Shown: positions 25,906-34,386, counted from the stretch's first letter. The stretch: DNA of 64,000 nt from Flavobacterium sp. PMTSA4 (GCF_032098525.1 NZ_CP134890.1:2790001-2854000); one strand, 5' to 3'. Numbers and translations are program-made. The notes: generated by a model not told the origin, from the sequence alone.

Positions 25906-27249
25906 ATGAAGAATTTTTTTGAATCATTACGTAATGTTTGGAAAATTGAGGAACTAAAAAATAGAATCTTAATTACATTAGGATTATTATTAGTTTATCG
26001 TTTCGGAGCGCATGTAACTTTACCTGGTATTGATGCTACTCATTTGAGTAATCTTGCTGGTCAAACAGAAAAAGGGATTGGTTCAATCCTAGATATGTTT
26101 ACCGGTGGAGCATTTTCAAAAGCATCAGTATTTGCATTAGGTATCATGCCATACATTTCTGCTTCAATTGTTGTTCAATTAATGGGTATTGCTATTCCAT
26201 ATCTACAAAAACTTCAAAAAGATGGAGAAAGTGGAAGAAAGAAATTAAATCAAATCACTCGTTGGTTAACCATTGCAATTACTTTAGTTCAAGGTCCAGG
26301 TTATATTTATAACTTGTACAGAACTTTACCAAGTAATGCATTCCTTTTAGGATTTGATTCGTTTGCTTTCTTATTTTCTTCAGTTTTAATTTTGACTACA
26401 GGTACAATTTTTGCTATGTGGTTAGGAGAAAAAATTACTGATAAAGGTATCGGAAACGGAATATCATTATTAATTATGATCGGAATTATTGCAAGATTAC
26501 CTCAAGCTTTAATTCAAGAGTTTACTTCAAAAGTTACAAATAATAATGGTGGACCAATGATTTTGGTTCTAGAAATAATCGTTTGGTTATTGGTTATTGT
26601 AGCTTGTGTATTATTAGTAATGGCAGTTAGAAAAATCCCTGTTCAATATGCTAGAAGAACAACATCTGGTGATTATGAACAAGATTTAGCTGGTGGTAAC
26701 AGACAATGGATTCCATTAAAGTTGAATGCAGCAGGTGTAATGCCAATCATTTTTGCTCAAGCAATTATGTTCATTCCTGCAGCTTTAGCTGGGCTTTCAA
26801 AATCTGATGCATCACAATCTATTGCCGGAGCTTTTAGTAATATGTTTGGTTTTTGGTATAATTTAGTATTTGCTTTATTGATATTAATATTCACTTATTT
26901 CTATACTGCAATTACAGTACCTACAAATAAAATGGCAGATGATTTAAAAAGAAGTGGTGGATTTATTCCAGGAATTAAACCTGGTGTTGAAACAGCAGAC
27001 TTTTTAGATAGAATTATGTCATTAATTACATTCCCAGGTGCATTATTTCTAGCATTATTAGCTGTGTTCCCAGCTTTAGTAGTAGGATTAGATGTTCAAC
27101 AATCTTGGGCAATGTTCTATGGTGGTACATCATTGATCATCATGGTTGGAGTTGCAATAGACACTATTCAACAAGTAAATTCATACTTATTGAATAAACA
27201 TTATGATGGTTTAATGAAAAGTGGTAAAAATAGAAAAGCAGTAGCTTAA
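25906..27249 (+). CDS. secY: Preprotein translocase subunit SecY
   Basis: SecY, 447 residues, is the channel of the Sec translocon in the inner membrane, with about ten transmembrane helices. Visible signatures are GIMPYISASIVVQLM (helix 2), GTIFAMWLGEKITDKGIGNG (helix 4 loop) and IPGIKPGVETADFLDRIM. It exports the many signal-peptide proteins in this window, including T9SS cargo, across the inner membrane. Confidence 0.98.
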   Translation: MKNFFESLRNVWKIEELKNRILITLGLLLVYRFGAHVTLPGIDATHLSNLAGQTEKGIGSILDMFTGGAFSKASVFALGIMPYISASIVVQLMGIAIPYLQKLQKDGESGRKKLNQITRWLTIAITLVQGPGYIYNLYRTLPSNAFLLGFDSFAFLFSSVLILTTGTIFAMWLGEKITDKGIGNGISLLIMIGIIARLPQALIQEFTSKVTNNNGGPMILVLEIIVWLLVIVACVLLVMAVRKIPVQYARRTTSGDYEQDLAGGNRQWIPLKLNAAGVMPIIFAQAIMFIPAALAGLSKSDASQSIAGAFSNMFGFWYNLVFALLILIFTYFYTAITVPTNKMADDLKRSGGFIPGIKPGVETADFLDRIMSLITFPGALFLALLAVFPALVVGLDVQQSWAMFYGGTSLIIMVGVAIDTIQQVNSYLLNKHYDGLMKSGKNRKAVA

Positions 27250-27254
27250 TTTTT

Positions 27255-27470
27255 ATGGCAAAACAATCAGCAATAGAACAAGACGGAACCATAGTAGAAG
27301 CATTATCTAATGCTATGTTTCGTGTAGAATTAGAAAACGGACATGTTGTAATTGCTCATATTTCTGGAAAAATGCGTATGCATTATATCAAATTATTACC
27401 TGGTGATAAAGTGAAATTAGAAATGAGTCCTTATGATTTGTCAAAAGCAAGAATCACTTATAGATACTAA
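27255..27470 (+). CDS. infA: Translation initiation factor IF-1
   Basis: IF-1, 71 residues, is an OB-fold protein occupying the ribosomal A site during initiation. MAKQSAIEQDGTIVEALSN, FRVELENGHVVIAHISGKMR and YDLSKARITYRY are canonical. It lies between secY and rpmJ. Confidence 0.98.
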   Translation: MAKQSAIEQDGTIVEALSNAMFRVELENGHVVIAHISGKMRMHYIKLLPGDKVKLEMSPYDLSKARITYRY

Positions 27471-27482
27471 TAGCTATTTAAT

Positions 27483-27599
27483 ATGAAAGTAAGAGCATCA
27501 GTAAAAAAACGTAGTGCAGAGTGCATTATCGTTAGAAGAAAAGGTAGATTATACGTAATCAACAAAAAGAATCCTAGATTTAAACAAAGACAAGGATAA
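27483..27599 (+). CDS. rpmJ: 50S ribosomal protein L36, zinc-free type
   Basis: A 38-residue gene, easy to overlook. It starts MKVRASVKKRSAECIIVRRK and ends NPRFKQRQG. Only one Cys remains of the CxxC...CxxxxH zinc site of standard L36, so this is the zinc-independent form. It is 12 bases after infA and three before rpsM, the expected place. Confidence 0.95.
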   Translation: MKVRASVKKRSAECIIVRRKGRLYVINKKNPRFKQRQG

Positions 27600-27602
27600 G
27601 TT

Positions 27603-27977
27603 ATGGCAAGAATCGCAGGGGTAGATATACCTAAAAACAAAAGAGGAGTTATCGCTTTAACCTATATTTTTGGTATAGGAAAAAGTAGAGCTATTGAGAT
27701 TTTAGAGAAAGCTCAAGTAAGCCAAGATAAAAAAGTTCAAGATTGGAATGATGACGAAATCGGAGCAATTCGTGATGCGGTATCATACTATAAAATTGAA
27801 GGTGAACTTCGTTCAGAAGTTTCATTACACATCAAACGTTTAATGGACATTGGATGTTATAGAGGAATTCGTCATAGATCTGGACTTCCATTAAGAGGTC
27901 AAAGAACTAAAAATAACTCTAGAACAAGAAAAGGTAAAAGAAAAACTGTTGCTAACAAGAAAAAAGCAACTAAATAA
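27603..27977 (+). CDS. rpsM: 30S ribosomal protein S13
   Basis: S13, 124 residues, is a head protein forming inter-subunit bridges and contacting P-site tRNA. MARIAGVDIPKNKRGVIALT, YRGIRHRSGLPLRGQRTKNN and a basic tail fit the family. It is separated from rpmJ by three bases. Confidence 0.98.
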   Translation: MARIAGVDIPKNKRGVIALTYIFGIGKSRAIEILEKAQVSQDKKVQDWNDDEIGAIRDAVSYYKIEGELRSEVSLHIKRLMDIGCYRGIRHRSGLPLRGQRTKNNSRTRKGKRKTVANKKKATK

Positions 27978-27985
27978 TAAATAGT

Positions 27986-28369
27986 ATGGCTAAAACGACT
28001 GCAAAAAAACGTAAAGTTATCGTAGAATCTACGGGTGAAGCACATATTAATGCAACCTTTAACAACATCATTATTTCTTTAACTAATAAGAAAGGTGAAG
28101 TTATTTCTTGGTCATCTGCTGGTAAAATGGGCTTTAGAGGTTCTAAAAAGAATACTCCATATGCTGCTCAAATGGCGGCTGAAGATTGTGGAAAAGTTGC
28201 ATTAGAAGCAGGATTAAAAAAAGTAAAAGTTTATGTAAAAGGTCCAGGTAACGGAAGAGAATCTGCTATCAGATCTATACATAACTCAGGAATTGAAGTA
28301 ACAGAAATTATTGATGTAACTCCAATGCCACATAATGGTTGTCGTCCACCAAAAAGACGAAGAGTATAA
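27986..28369 (+). CDS. rpsK: 30S ribosomal protein S11
   Basis: S11, 127 residues, is in the platform near the mRNA exit. EAHINATFNNIIISLTNKKG and the C-terminal DVTPMPHNGCRPPKRRRV are diagnostic. It is followed by an 82-base spacer before rpsD. Confidence 0.98.
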   Translation: MAKTTAKKRKVIVESTGEAHINATFNNIIISLTNKKGEVISWSSAGKMGFRGSKKNTPYAAQMAAEDCGKVALEAGLKKVKVYVKGPGNGRESAIRSIHNSGIEVTEIIDVTPMPHNGCRPPKRRRV

Positions 28370-28451
28370 TTTAAAAGTATAACCAAGGTTGCTCAAAGAT
28401 TATCGAAGGATAAGACCTGAATTCATAATCGCAATCTTAAATTAATTAAAA
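28370..28451 (+). promoter_or_regulatory. Possible RNA element before rpsD
   Basis: This 82-base spacer carries several competing complementary segments: TTATC/GATAA around a GAAG tetraloop (28400-28413), AGGT/ACCT enclosing it (28386-28389 with 28415-28418), and GATTAT/ATAATC (28398-28403 with 28425-28430). Alternative pairings before the S4 gene recall the S4-bound pseudoknot switches of other bacteria; no consensus match is claimed. Confidence 0.35.
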
Positions 28452-29057
28452 ATGGCAAGATATACTGGTCCACAAACTAAAATTGCTCGTAAATTTGGCG
28501 AAGCAATCTTCGGAGAAGATAAATCCTTCGAAAAAAGAAATTATCCTCCTGGACAACACGGGATGGCTAAAAGAAGAGGAAAAAAATCTGAATATGCAGT
28601 TCAGTTAATGGAAAAGCAAAAAGCTAAGTACACTTACGGAATTTTAGAAAAACAATTCAGAAACTTATTCGAAAAAGCAGCAGCTTCTAAAGGTGTAACA
28701 GGTGAAATCCTTTTGCAATTATGTGAAGCAAGATTAGATAATGTTGTATTCAGAATGGGAATTGCTCCATCAAGAAGAGGTGCAAGACAAATCGTTTCTC
28801 ACAGACATATTACTGTTAATGGAGAAATCGTTAACATTCCATCATATCACTTAAAACCAGGAGATAAAGTAGCGGTTCGTGAAAAATCAAAATCTGTTGA
28901 AGCTATTGAGCGTTCATTAGCTAATTCAAGCCACGTATATGAGTGGATTACTTGGAACAACGATACTAAAGAAGGTACTTTTGTTTCAGTACCTGCAAGG
29001 TTGCAAATACCTGAAAACATCAAAGAACAATTAATCGTAGAGTTGTACAACAAATAA
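28452..29057 (+). CDS. rpsD: 30S ribosomal protein S4
   Basis: S4, 201 residues, is a primary 16S rRNA binder of the 5' domain. The N-terminal zinc cysteines found in some S4 proteins are absent (MARYTGPQTKIARKFGEAIF, NYPPGQHG). The S4 RNA-binding domain is RLDNVVFRMGIAPSRRGARQ with IVSHRHITVNG. It precedes rpoA, as in most bacteria. Confidence 0.98.
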   Translation: MARYTGPQTKIARKFGEAIFGEDKSFEKRNYPPGQHGMAKRRGKKSEYAVQLMEKQKAKYTYGILEKQFRNLFEKAAASKGVTGEILLQLCEARLDNVVFRMGIAPSRRGARQIVSHRHITVNGEIVNIPSYHLKPGDKVAVREKSKSVEAIERSLANSSHVYEWITWNNDTKEGTFVSVPARLQIPENIKEQLIVELYNK

Positions 29058-29078
29058 AAATTGACATTAGTCTAAATT

Positions 29079-30071
29079 ATGGCAATATTTAATTTTCAAA
29101 AACCCGATAAAGTTATCATGATCGATTCAACCGATTTTGAAGGCAAATTTGAATTTCGTCCTTTAGAACCTGGTTATGGATTGACTGTTGGTAATGCATT
29201 AAGAAGAGTTCTACTTTCTGCTTTAGAAGGTTATGCGTTAACTTCAGTTCGCATAGAAGGAGTAGAACATGAATTCTCAACTATTTCAGGAGTTGTTGAA
29301 GATGTAACAGAAATCGTTCTTAATCTTAAACAAGTACGTTTTAAACGTCAGATTGAAGAAATTGATAACGAAACTGTTTCTATTTCAATTTCTGGTAAAG
29401 ATCAAATAACAGCTGGTGATTTTCAAAAATTTATTTCTGGATTTCAAGTATTAAACCCAGAGTTGGTTATTTGTAATCTTGATAGTAAAGTTAACTTAAA
29501 CATGGAGTTGACTATCGAGAAAGGACGTGGATATGTTCCTGCCGAAGAAAATAAAAAACAAAATGCAGCGATTGGAACGATTTTTATTGACTCAATTTAT
29601 ACTCCTGTTAAAAATGTGAAATACTCTATTGAGAATTTCCGTGTAGAGCAAAAAACAGATTACGAAAAATTAGTTTTTGAAATTAAAACTGATGGTTCTA
29701 TAAATCCTAAAGATGCTTTAACAGAAGCTGCAAAGGTTTTAATTCACCACTTTATGTTGTTCTCTGATGAGAGAATTACTTTAGAAGCTGATGAAATTGC
29801 TCAAACTGAGTCTTATGATGAAGAATCATTACACATGAGACAATTGCTTAAAACAAAATTAGTTGATATGGATTTATCCGTAAGAGCTCTAAACTGTTTG
29901 AAAGCTGCAGAAGTTGATACACTTGGAGATTTAGTTTCTTTCAATAAGAACGATCTTATGAAGTTCCGTAATTTTGGTAAAAAATCTCTAACAGAGTTAG
30001 ATGAATTAGTTGCCAATAAGAATTTAACTTTCGGAATGGATTTAAGTAAATATAAATTAGATAAAGAATAA
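29079..30071 (+). CDS. rpoA: RNA polymerase alpha subunit
   Basis: Alpha subunit, 330 residues. The N-terminal domain (about 1-230) has FRPLEPGYGLTVGNALRRVL for dimerisation and assembly. The C-terminal domain (about 250-320) has VRALNCLKAAEVDTLGDL and FRNFGKKSLTELDELV, the helix-hairpin-helix that contacts DNA and activators. It lies between rpsD and rplQ, in the normal order. Confidence 0.98.
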   Translation: MAIFNFQKPDKVIMIDSTDFEGKFEFRPLEPGYGLTVGNALRRVLLSALEGYALTSVRIEGVEHEFSTISGVVEDVTEIVLNLKQVRFKRQIEEIDNETVSISISGKDQITAGDFQKFISGFQVLNPELVICNLDSKVNLNMELTIEKGRGYVPAEENKKQNAAIGTIFIDSIYTPVKNVKYSIENFRVEQKTDYEKLVFEIKTDGSINPKDALTEAAKVLIHHFMLFSDERITLEADEIAQTESYDEESLHMRQLLKTKLVDMDLSVRALNCLKAAEVDTLGDLVSFNKNDLMKFRNFGKKSLTELDELVANKNLTFGMDLSKYKLDKE

Positions 30072-30136
30072 ATTACTTCATATTTTGCGCTCCTGAAAGA
30101 TGGATTGAAGCAAGATGAAGGTTAAAAAGAAACGTC

Positions 30137-30649
30137 ATGAGACACGGAAAAAAATTCAATCACTTAAGCAGACAGACTGGACATAGAAAATCTATGTTAG
30201 CTAATATGGCTTGTTCATTAATTGAGCACAAACGTATTATAACTACTGTTGCTAAAGCAAAAGCACTTAAACAATTTGTTGAGCCATTGGTAACTAAATC
30301 AAAAGAAGATACTACTCACAATCGTCGAATAGTGTTTGCTTACCTTAGAAATAAATATGGTGTAACAGAACTTTTTAGAGAAGTTGCAGCAAAAGTTGGT
30401 GATCGTCCAGGAGGTTATACTCGTATAATTAAAATGGGAAATCGTTTGGGAGATAATGCTGATATGGCAATGATCGAACTTGTAGATTTTAACGAATTGT
30501 ATAACGGAGGTAAAAAAGAAGAGAAAAAATCAAAAAGCCGTCGTGGTGGAAAAGGTAAAAAAGCAGAAACAATTGCTCCAGTTGCCGAAACTCCAGCGCC
30601 AGAAGCACCAGAAACTTCTTCTGAAGAAACTACAGATAGCGCAGAATAA
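30137..30649 (+). CDS. rplQ: 50S ribosomal protein L17 with C-terminal extension
   Basis: L17, 170 residues. The core (1-120) opens MRHGKKFNHLSRQTGHRKSM and is canonical. The last 45-50 residues form a low-complexity tail: first Lys/Gly/Arg-rich (KKEEKKSKSRRGGKGKK), then Pro/Ala/Glu/Thr-rich. Such tails occur in Bacteroidetes L17 and have no known role. It is the last gene of the cluster; a strong terminator follows. Confidence 0.97.
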   Translation: MRHGKKFNHLSRQTGHRKSMLANMACSLIEHKRIITTVAKAKALKQFVEPLVTKSKEDTTHNRRIVFAYLRNKYGVTELFREVAAKVGDRPGGYTRIIKMGNRLGDNADMAMIELVDFNELYNGGKKEEKKSKSRRGGKGKKAETIAPVAETPAPEAPETSSEETTDSAE

Positions 30650-30670
30650 TGAAAGCACTATTTTAATAAT

Positions 30671-30706
30671 AAAGGATAAACTTGATAAAAGTTTATCCTT
30701 TTTTTT
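30671..30706 (+). terminator. Intrinsic terminator after rplQ
   Basis: A perfect 13-base stem (30671-30683 pairing with 30689-30701) with a GATAA loop is followed by a T run. It ends the ribosomal cluster. The core GGATAAAC/GTTTATCC recurs in the terminator at 31404-31432. Confidence 0.88.
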
Positions 30707-30728
30707 ATCTTTATGAAAATAAGTTATT

Positions 30729-31397
30729 ATGAATAAAATACTAGGTATAATTGTTTTATTGTTTTCTATTACTATACATTCTCAAAACACAAAACATTCT
30801 GATGAATTTCAAAATGTTGTTGGTAATATGAAAATTGCGGGTATGTGGATTCCATCATATAAGGCAGACCAATCAATTGAAGGTTCTGTTTATTTATTTT
30901 CAAATTGGGAGCAACTTTTTGATATTGAACTTACAAATAAAATGAATATTAGACTTTATAATTTAAATTATAATATTCAACAAAAAACACTTGAATCAAA
31001 AATTTCAAATGATTCTGTTTATCAATTTGAGATTAATAATTTCGATAGAATAAAACTAATTAATAACACTTATAAAGTCAATAATGGTTCTTTGTACCAA
31101 GAGATTTTTGCAGGCAATAAGATAAAGTGTTATAAAGGATTTATAATTAGTACAACTCCAGGTGTTTTCAATCCTTTAACTCAAACTATGTCTTCTCAAG
31201 CTAAATATGTTAGAAATGAAACATATTATTATATGTTAAATGAACAAATGGTAGAGTTTAAACGAAGTAAAAAAAATCTTTTAAAAATATTTTCTGATAA
31301 AAAAGAGATTATTGAATCTGAAATAAAGAAAAAGAAATATGATTTTGATAATGATGATGATTTAAGACAATTATTTCAATTTTATGATTCACTTTAA
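30729..31397 (+). CDS. Hypothetical secreted protein between two similar terminators
   Basis: A 222-residue protein with a signal peptide (MNKILGIIVLLFSITIHSQ). No known domain is recognised. It is rich in Asn, Lys and aromatic residues, with a Lys-rich stretch (SEIKKKKYDFDNDDD) near the C-terminus. A possible promoter overlaps the preceding terminator (TTG 30682-30684, TAtcTTTA 30706-30713). The gene is a single transcription unit bracketed by two terminators with the same stem core, separating rplQ from carA. Function unknown. Confidence 0.65.
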   Translation: MNKILGIIVLLFSITIHSQNTKHSDEFQNVVGNMKIAGMWIPSYKADQSIEGSVYLFSNWEQLFDIELTNKMNIRLYNLNYNIQQKTLESKISNDSVYQFEINNFDRIKLINNTYKVNNGSLYQEIFAGNKIKCYKGFIISTTPGVFNPLTQTMSSQAKYVRNETYYYMLNEQMVEFKRSKKNLLKIFSDKKEIIESEIKKKKYDFDNDDDLRQLFQFYDSL

Positions 31398-31403
31398 AGT
31401 TTT

Positions 31404-31432
31404 GGATAAACAGTATGTTTATCCTTTTTTTT
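31404..31432 (+). terminator. Intrinsic terminator after the hypothetical gene
   Basis: GGATAAAC (31404-31411) and GTTTATCC (31417-31424) form a perfect 8-base stem with loop AGTAT, followed by eight T residues. The stem core equals that of the rplQ terminator. Confidence 0.85.
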
Positions 31433-31485
31433 GATATTGTTTATAAACTAGAACAATTCTTTTTTCATTTTCGAAACTAATTAAA

Positions 31486-31493
31486 TAAATTTG
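31486..31493 (+). promoter_or_regulatory. -7 element of the carA promoter
   Basis: A perfect TAnnTTTG (TAaaTTTG) lies 17 bases before the carA ATG. No clear TTTG is visible at -33, only a T-rich stretch. The resulting leader is very short and made almost only of C and A (ACAACAACACAA). Confidence 0.6.
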
Positions 31494-31510
31494 CAAAACA
31501 CAACAACACA

Positions 31511-32632
31511 ATGCATTACACAACAAGAAAAAAAGCACTTATTTTATTAGCTGATGGAACAATTTTTTATGGAAAATCCATCGGTATTTCAGGGAAAACA
31601 TTCGGAGAAGTTTGTTTTAATACCGGAATGACAGGTTATCAAGAAATTTTTACTGACCCGTCATACTTTGGACAAATTATGGTGGCTACAAATCCTCATA
31701 TTGGTAATTATGGAGTTAATGCTGAAGAAACTGAAGCAGATAAAATCATGATTTCTGGGTTGGTTTGTAAAAACTTTAGTTTTACTCATTCGCGTCCTGA
31801 TTCAGAAAGTAATTTATATGATTATTTCGAAAAACAAAACTTGATTTGTATTTCAGATGTCGATACAAGAGCTTTAGTTAGCTACATCAGAGATAATGGT
31901 GCGCAAAATGCTGTTATATGTACTGACGACACTTCAATAGAGGAATTAAAGAAAGAACTATCTACTATTCCTGATATGAAAGGTTTAGAATTGGCCTCAA
32001 AAGTTTCAACTACTGAACCTTATTTCTTTGGAAATGAAAACGCAAAATTCAAAATATCTGCATTAGATTTAGGTATTAAAAGAAATATTCTTCGAAATCT
32101 AGCAAAAAGAGATTGTTATATAAAAGTTTTTCCTTTCAATGCATCTTTTGAAGATATGAAATCTTTCAGTCCTGATGGATATTTTTTGTCAAATGGTCCT
32201 GGTGATCCAGAACCTTTAGAAAATGCTCAAAAGGTAGCCAAACAAATTATTGATAATAATTTACCACTTTTTGGAATTTGTCTTGGTCACCAAGTTATAG
32301 GTTTGGCCAATGGAATTTCAACTTATAAAATGTTTAACGGACATAGAGGAATAAACCATCCTGTTATGAATATGCTAACGGGCAAAGGTGAAATAACTTC
32401 TCAAAATCATGGATTTGCTGTGAATAGAGAAGAACTGGAAAATCATCCAGATTTAGAGATTACTCATTATCATTTGAATGATAATACTGTAGCAGGAATG
32501 AGAATGAAATCTAAAAATTGTTTCTCTGTTCAGTATCATCCAGAAGCAAGTCCAGGTCCACATGATTCATCGTATCTTTTTGATGATTTTATTACAAATA
32601 TCAAAAAAAGTAAGTCTATAGAAATGGTTTAA
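31511..32632 (+). CDS. carA: Carbamoyl-phosphate synthase small (glutaminase) subunit
   Basis: CarA, 373 residues, hydrolyses glutamine and passes ammonia to CarB for carbamoyl phosphate, the entry to pyrimidines and arginine. The N-terminal domain includes FNTGMTGYQEIFTDPSYFGQ. The class I glutamine amidotransferase domain shows the nucleophile in FGICLGHQVIGLA and the His/Glu pair in QYHPEASPGPHD. carB is not in the window. Confidence 0.97.
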   Translation: MHYTTRKKALILLADGTIFYGKSIGISGKTFGEVCFNTGMTGYQEIFTDPSYFGQIMVATNPHIGNYGVNAEETEADKIMISGLVCKNFSFTHSRPDSESNLYDYFEKQNLICISDVDTRALVSYIRDNGAQNAVICTDDTSIEELKKELSTIPDMKGLELASKVSTTEPYFFGNENAKFKISALDLGIKRNILRNLAKRDCYIKVFPFNASFEDMKSFSPDGYFLSNGPGDPEPLENAQKVAKQIIDNNLPLFGICLGHQVIGLANGISTYKMFNGHRGINHPVMNMLTGKGEITSQNHGFAVNREELENHPDLEITHYHLNDNTVAGMRMKSKNCFSVQYHPEASPGPHDSSYLFDDFITNIKKSKSIEMV

Positions 32633-32719
32633 TCGACTTATAATTTAAATTATATTCTTCTAAAACGTTTGCGTTAATAACATTCCTTTAAATTGTCAAA
32701 TTGATAAAAAAAGATGGGA

Positions 32720-32727
32720 TATATTTG
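32720..32727 (+). promoter_or_regulatory. -7 element of the eno promoter
   Basis: TAtaTTTG is a perfect TAnnTTTG. TTG at 32701-32703 lies 16 bases upstream, slightly closer than the usual 17-23; another TTG (32693-32695) is 24 away. The leader to eno would be about 40 bases. Confidence 0.55.
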
Positions 32728-32770
32728 TAATAGTTCTAAAAATTAAAACCAAAAACTTAATATCATAAAT

Positions 32771-34063
32771 ATGAGTATTATTATCAAAGTACATGCAAGA
32801 CAAATTTTAGATTCAAGAGGAAATCCAACTATCGAAGTAGACGTAGTTACTGAAAGTGGTGTTTTAGGTCGTGCGGCAGTTCCATCTGGCGCATCAACTG
32901 GTGAACACGAAGCTGTAGAATTGCGTGATGGAGGAAAAGCTTACATGGGTAAAGGAGTTCTAAAAGCTGTTGAAAATGTTAACACAAAAATAGCTCCAGA
33001 ATTATTAGGAACATCTGTTTTCGAACAAAATCATATTGACCAATTGATGATTGACTTAGATGGAACTTCTAACAAGTCTAATTTAGGTGCTAATGCAATT
33101 TTAGGAGTTTCTCTTGCAACTGCAAAAGCTGCTGCAAATGAGTTAGGTTTGCCTTTATACAGATATGTTGGTGGAGTTTCAGCAAATACATTGCCAGTTC
33201 CAATGATGAATATTATCAATGGAGGTTCACATTCTGATGCGCCGATTGCTTTCCAAGAGTTTATGATTATGCCTGTGAAAGCGCAAAATTTTACTCATGC
33301 AATGCAAATGGGAACTGAAATTTTCCATAATCTTAAAAAAGTTTTACATGACAGACATTTATCAACTGCAGTTGGTGATGAAGGTGGATTTGCTCCAAAC
33401 TTAGCTGGCGGAACAGAAGATGCTTTAGATACTATTAAAAAGGCTGTTGAAAATGCTGGATATAAATTTGGTGATGAAGTGATGATTGCTCTAGATTGTG
33501 CTGCTTCTGAATTTTATGTTGATGGGAAATATGATTATACAAAATTTGAAGGAGCAACAGGAAAGATTAGAACTTCAAAAGAACAAGCAGAATATTTAGC
33601 TGAATTATCAAAAAAATATCCAATTATTTCTATCGAAGATGGAATGTATGAAGACGATTGGGAAGGATGGAAATATTTAACCGAATTAATAGGTAATAAA
33701 GTACAGCTTGTTGGTGATGATTTATTTGTGACTAATGTGGAAAGATTGTCAACAGGAATTGAAAAAGGCATTGCTAATTCAATTTTGGTAAAAGTAAATC
33801 AAATTGGAACTTTAACAGAAACTATAGCAGCTGTAAACATGGCACACAATGCTGGTTATACTTCAGTAATGTCTCATCGTTCTGGCGAAACAGAAGATAA
33901 CACAATTGCTGATTTAGCTGTAGCGCTAAACTGTGGTCAGATTAAAACAGGTTCAGCATCTCGCTCAGATAGAATGGCAAAATACAATCAATTGCTTCGT
34001 ATCGAGGAAGAGCTAGCAGAAACAGCTTATTTTCCAGGAGTTAAAGCTTTTAAGCAGAAGTAG
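32771..34063 (+). CDS. eno: Enolase
   Basis: Enolase, 430 residues, interconverts 2-phosphoglycerate and phosphoenolpyruvate in glycolysis. ARQILDSRGNPTIEVDV, GDEGGFAPNL, the metal ligands in ALDCAASEF, SIEDGM and VGDDLF, and the loop SHRSGETEDNTIADLAVAL are all present. Length is normal. It is a single gene with its own promoter and terminator. Confidence 0.98.
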   Translation: MSIIIKVHARQILDSRGNPTIEVDVVTESGVLGRAAVPSGASTGEHEAVELRDGGKAYMGKGVLKAVENVNTKIAPELLGTSVFEQNHIDQLMIDLDGTSNKSNLGANAILGVSLATAKAAANELGLPLYRYVGGVSANTLPVPMMNIINGGSHSDAPIAFQEFMIMPVKAQNFTHAMQMGTEIFHNLKKVLHDRHLSTAVGDEGGFAPNLAGGTEDALDTIKKAVENAGYKFGDEVMIALDCAASEFYVDGKYDYTKFEGATGKIRTSKEQAEYLAELSKKYPIISIEDGMYEDDWEGWKYLTELIGNKVQLVGDDLFVTNVERLSTGIEKGIANSILVKVNQIGTLTETIAAVNMAHNAGYTSVMSHRSGETEDNTIADLAVALNCGQIKTGSASRSDRMAKYNQLLRIEEELAETAYFPGVKAFKQK

Positions 34064-34084
34064 TAATATACTTTAACTAATACT

Positions 34085-34127
34085 AAAAACACCCGACAAA
34101 GCCAAAGTTTGTTGGGTGTTTTTCTTT
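34085..34127 (+). terminator. Intrinsic terminator after eno
   Basis: AAAACACCCGACAAA and TTTGTTGGGTGTTTT pair over about 15 positions (one G-T wobble) around a GCCAAAG loop and run into a T-rich tail. Confidence 0.85.
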
Positions 34128-34286
34128 TGTTAAGAATCTTCTAATAAGCAGATTTTTGAAAGTTTTCTTTTTAATATTATGGAGAATATTAAATCTTAAT
34201 TTTTTAATTATTTAATGATTAATAGATTTTTTGCGAATAATATAATTATAGATAATAAAAAAAATGAGTTAATTTTTGATGAATTA

Positions 34287-34317
34287 TTTGTTTTTTGTTT
34301 AAAATAAATTACTTTTA
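34287..34317 (+). promoter_or_regulatory. Promoter of the T9SS secreted protein
   Basis: TTTG at 34287-34290, a 19-base spacer, and TActTTTA at 34310-34317 (one mismatch to TAnnTTTG). The predicted start point, near 34321-34324, falls inside the LacI-type operator that follows. Confidence 0.55.
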
Positions 34318-34331
34318 TGCAATCGATTACA
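34318..34331. promoter_or_regulatory. LacI-family operator
   Basis: TGCAATCGATTACA fits the LacI/GalR family pattern TGNAANCGNTTNCA at every fixed position and is palindromic except for one C/A pair. It sits over the predicted transcription start, where a bound repressor would block initiation. The regulator is not encoded in the window. Confidence 0.6.
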
Positions 34332-34386
34332 ATAGTCTTAAATTAATTGAAAAAATATATAATTATTAACAACTAAAAAAACAAGT

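Larger units (their letters stand above)
34064..34386. other. Non-coding spacer between eno and the secreted protein gene
   Basis: About 320 bases without a gene. It holds the eno terminator, a very AT-rich stretch (34140-34290), and then the promoter and operator of the next gene (34287-34331). Nothing else was recognised. Confidence 0.6.
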
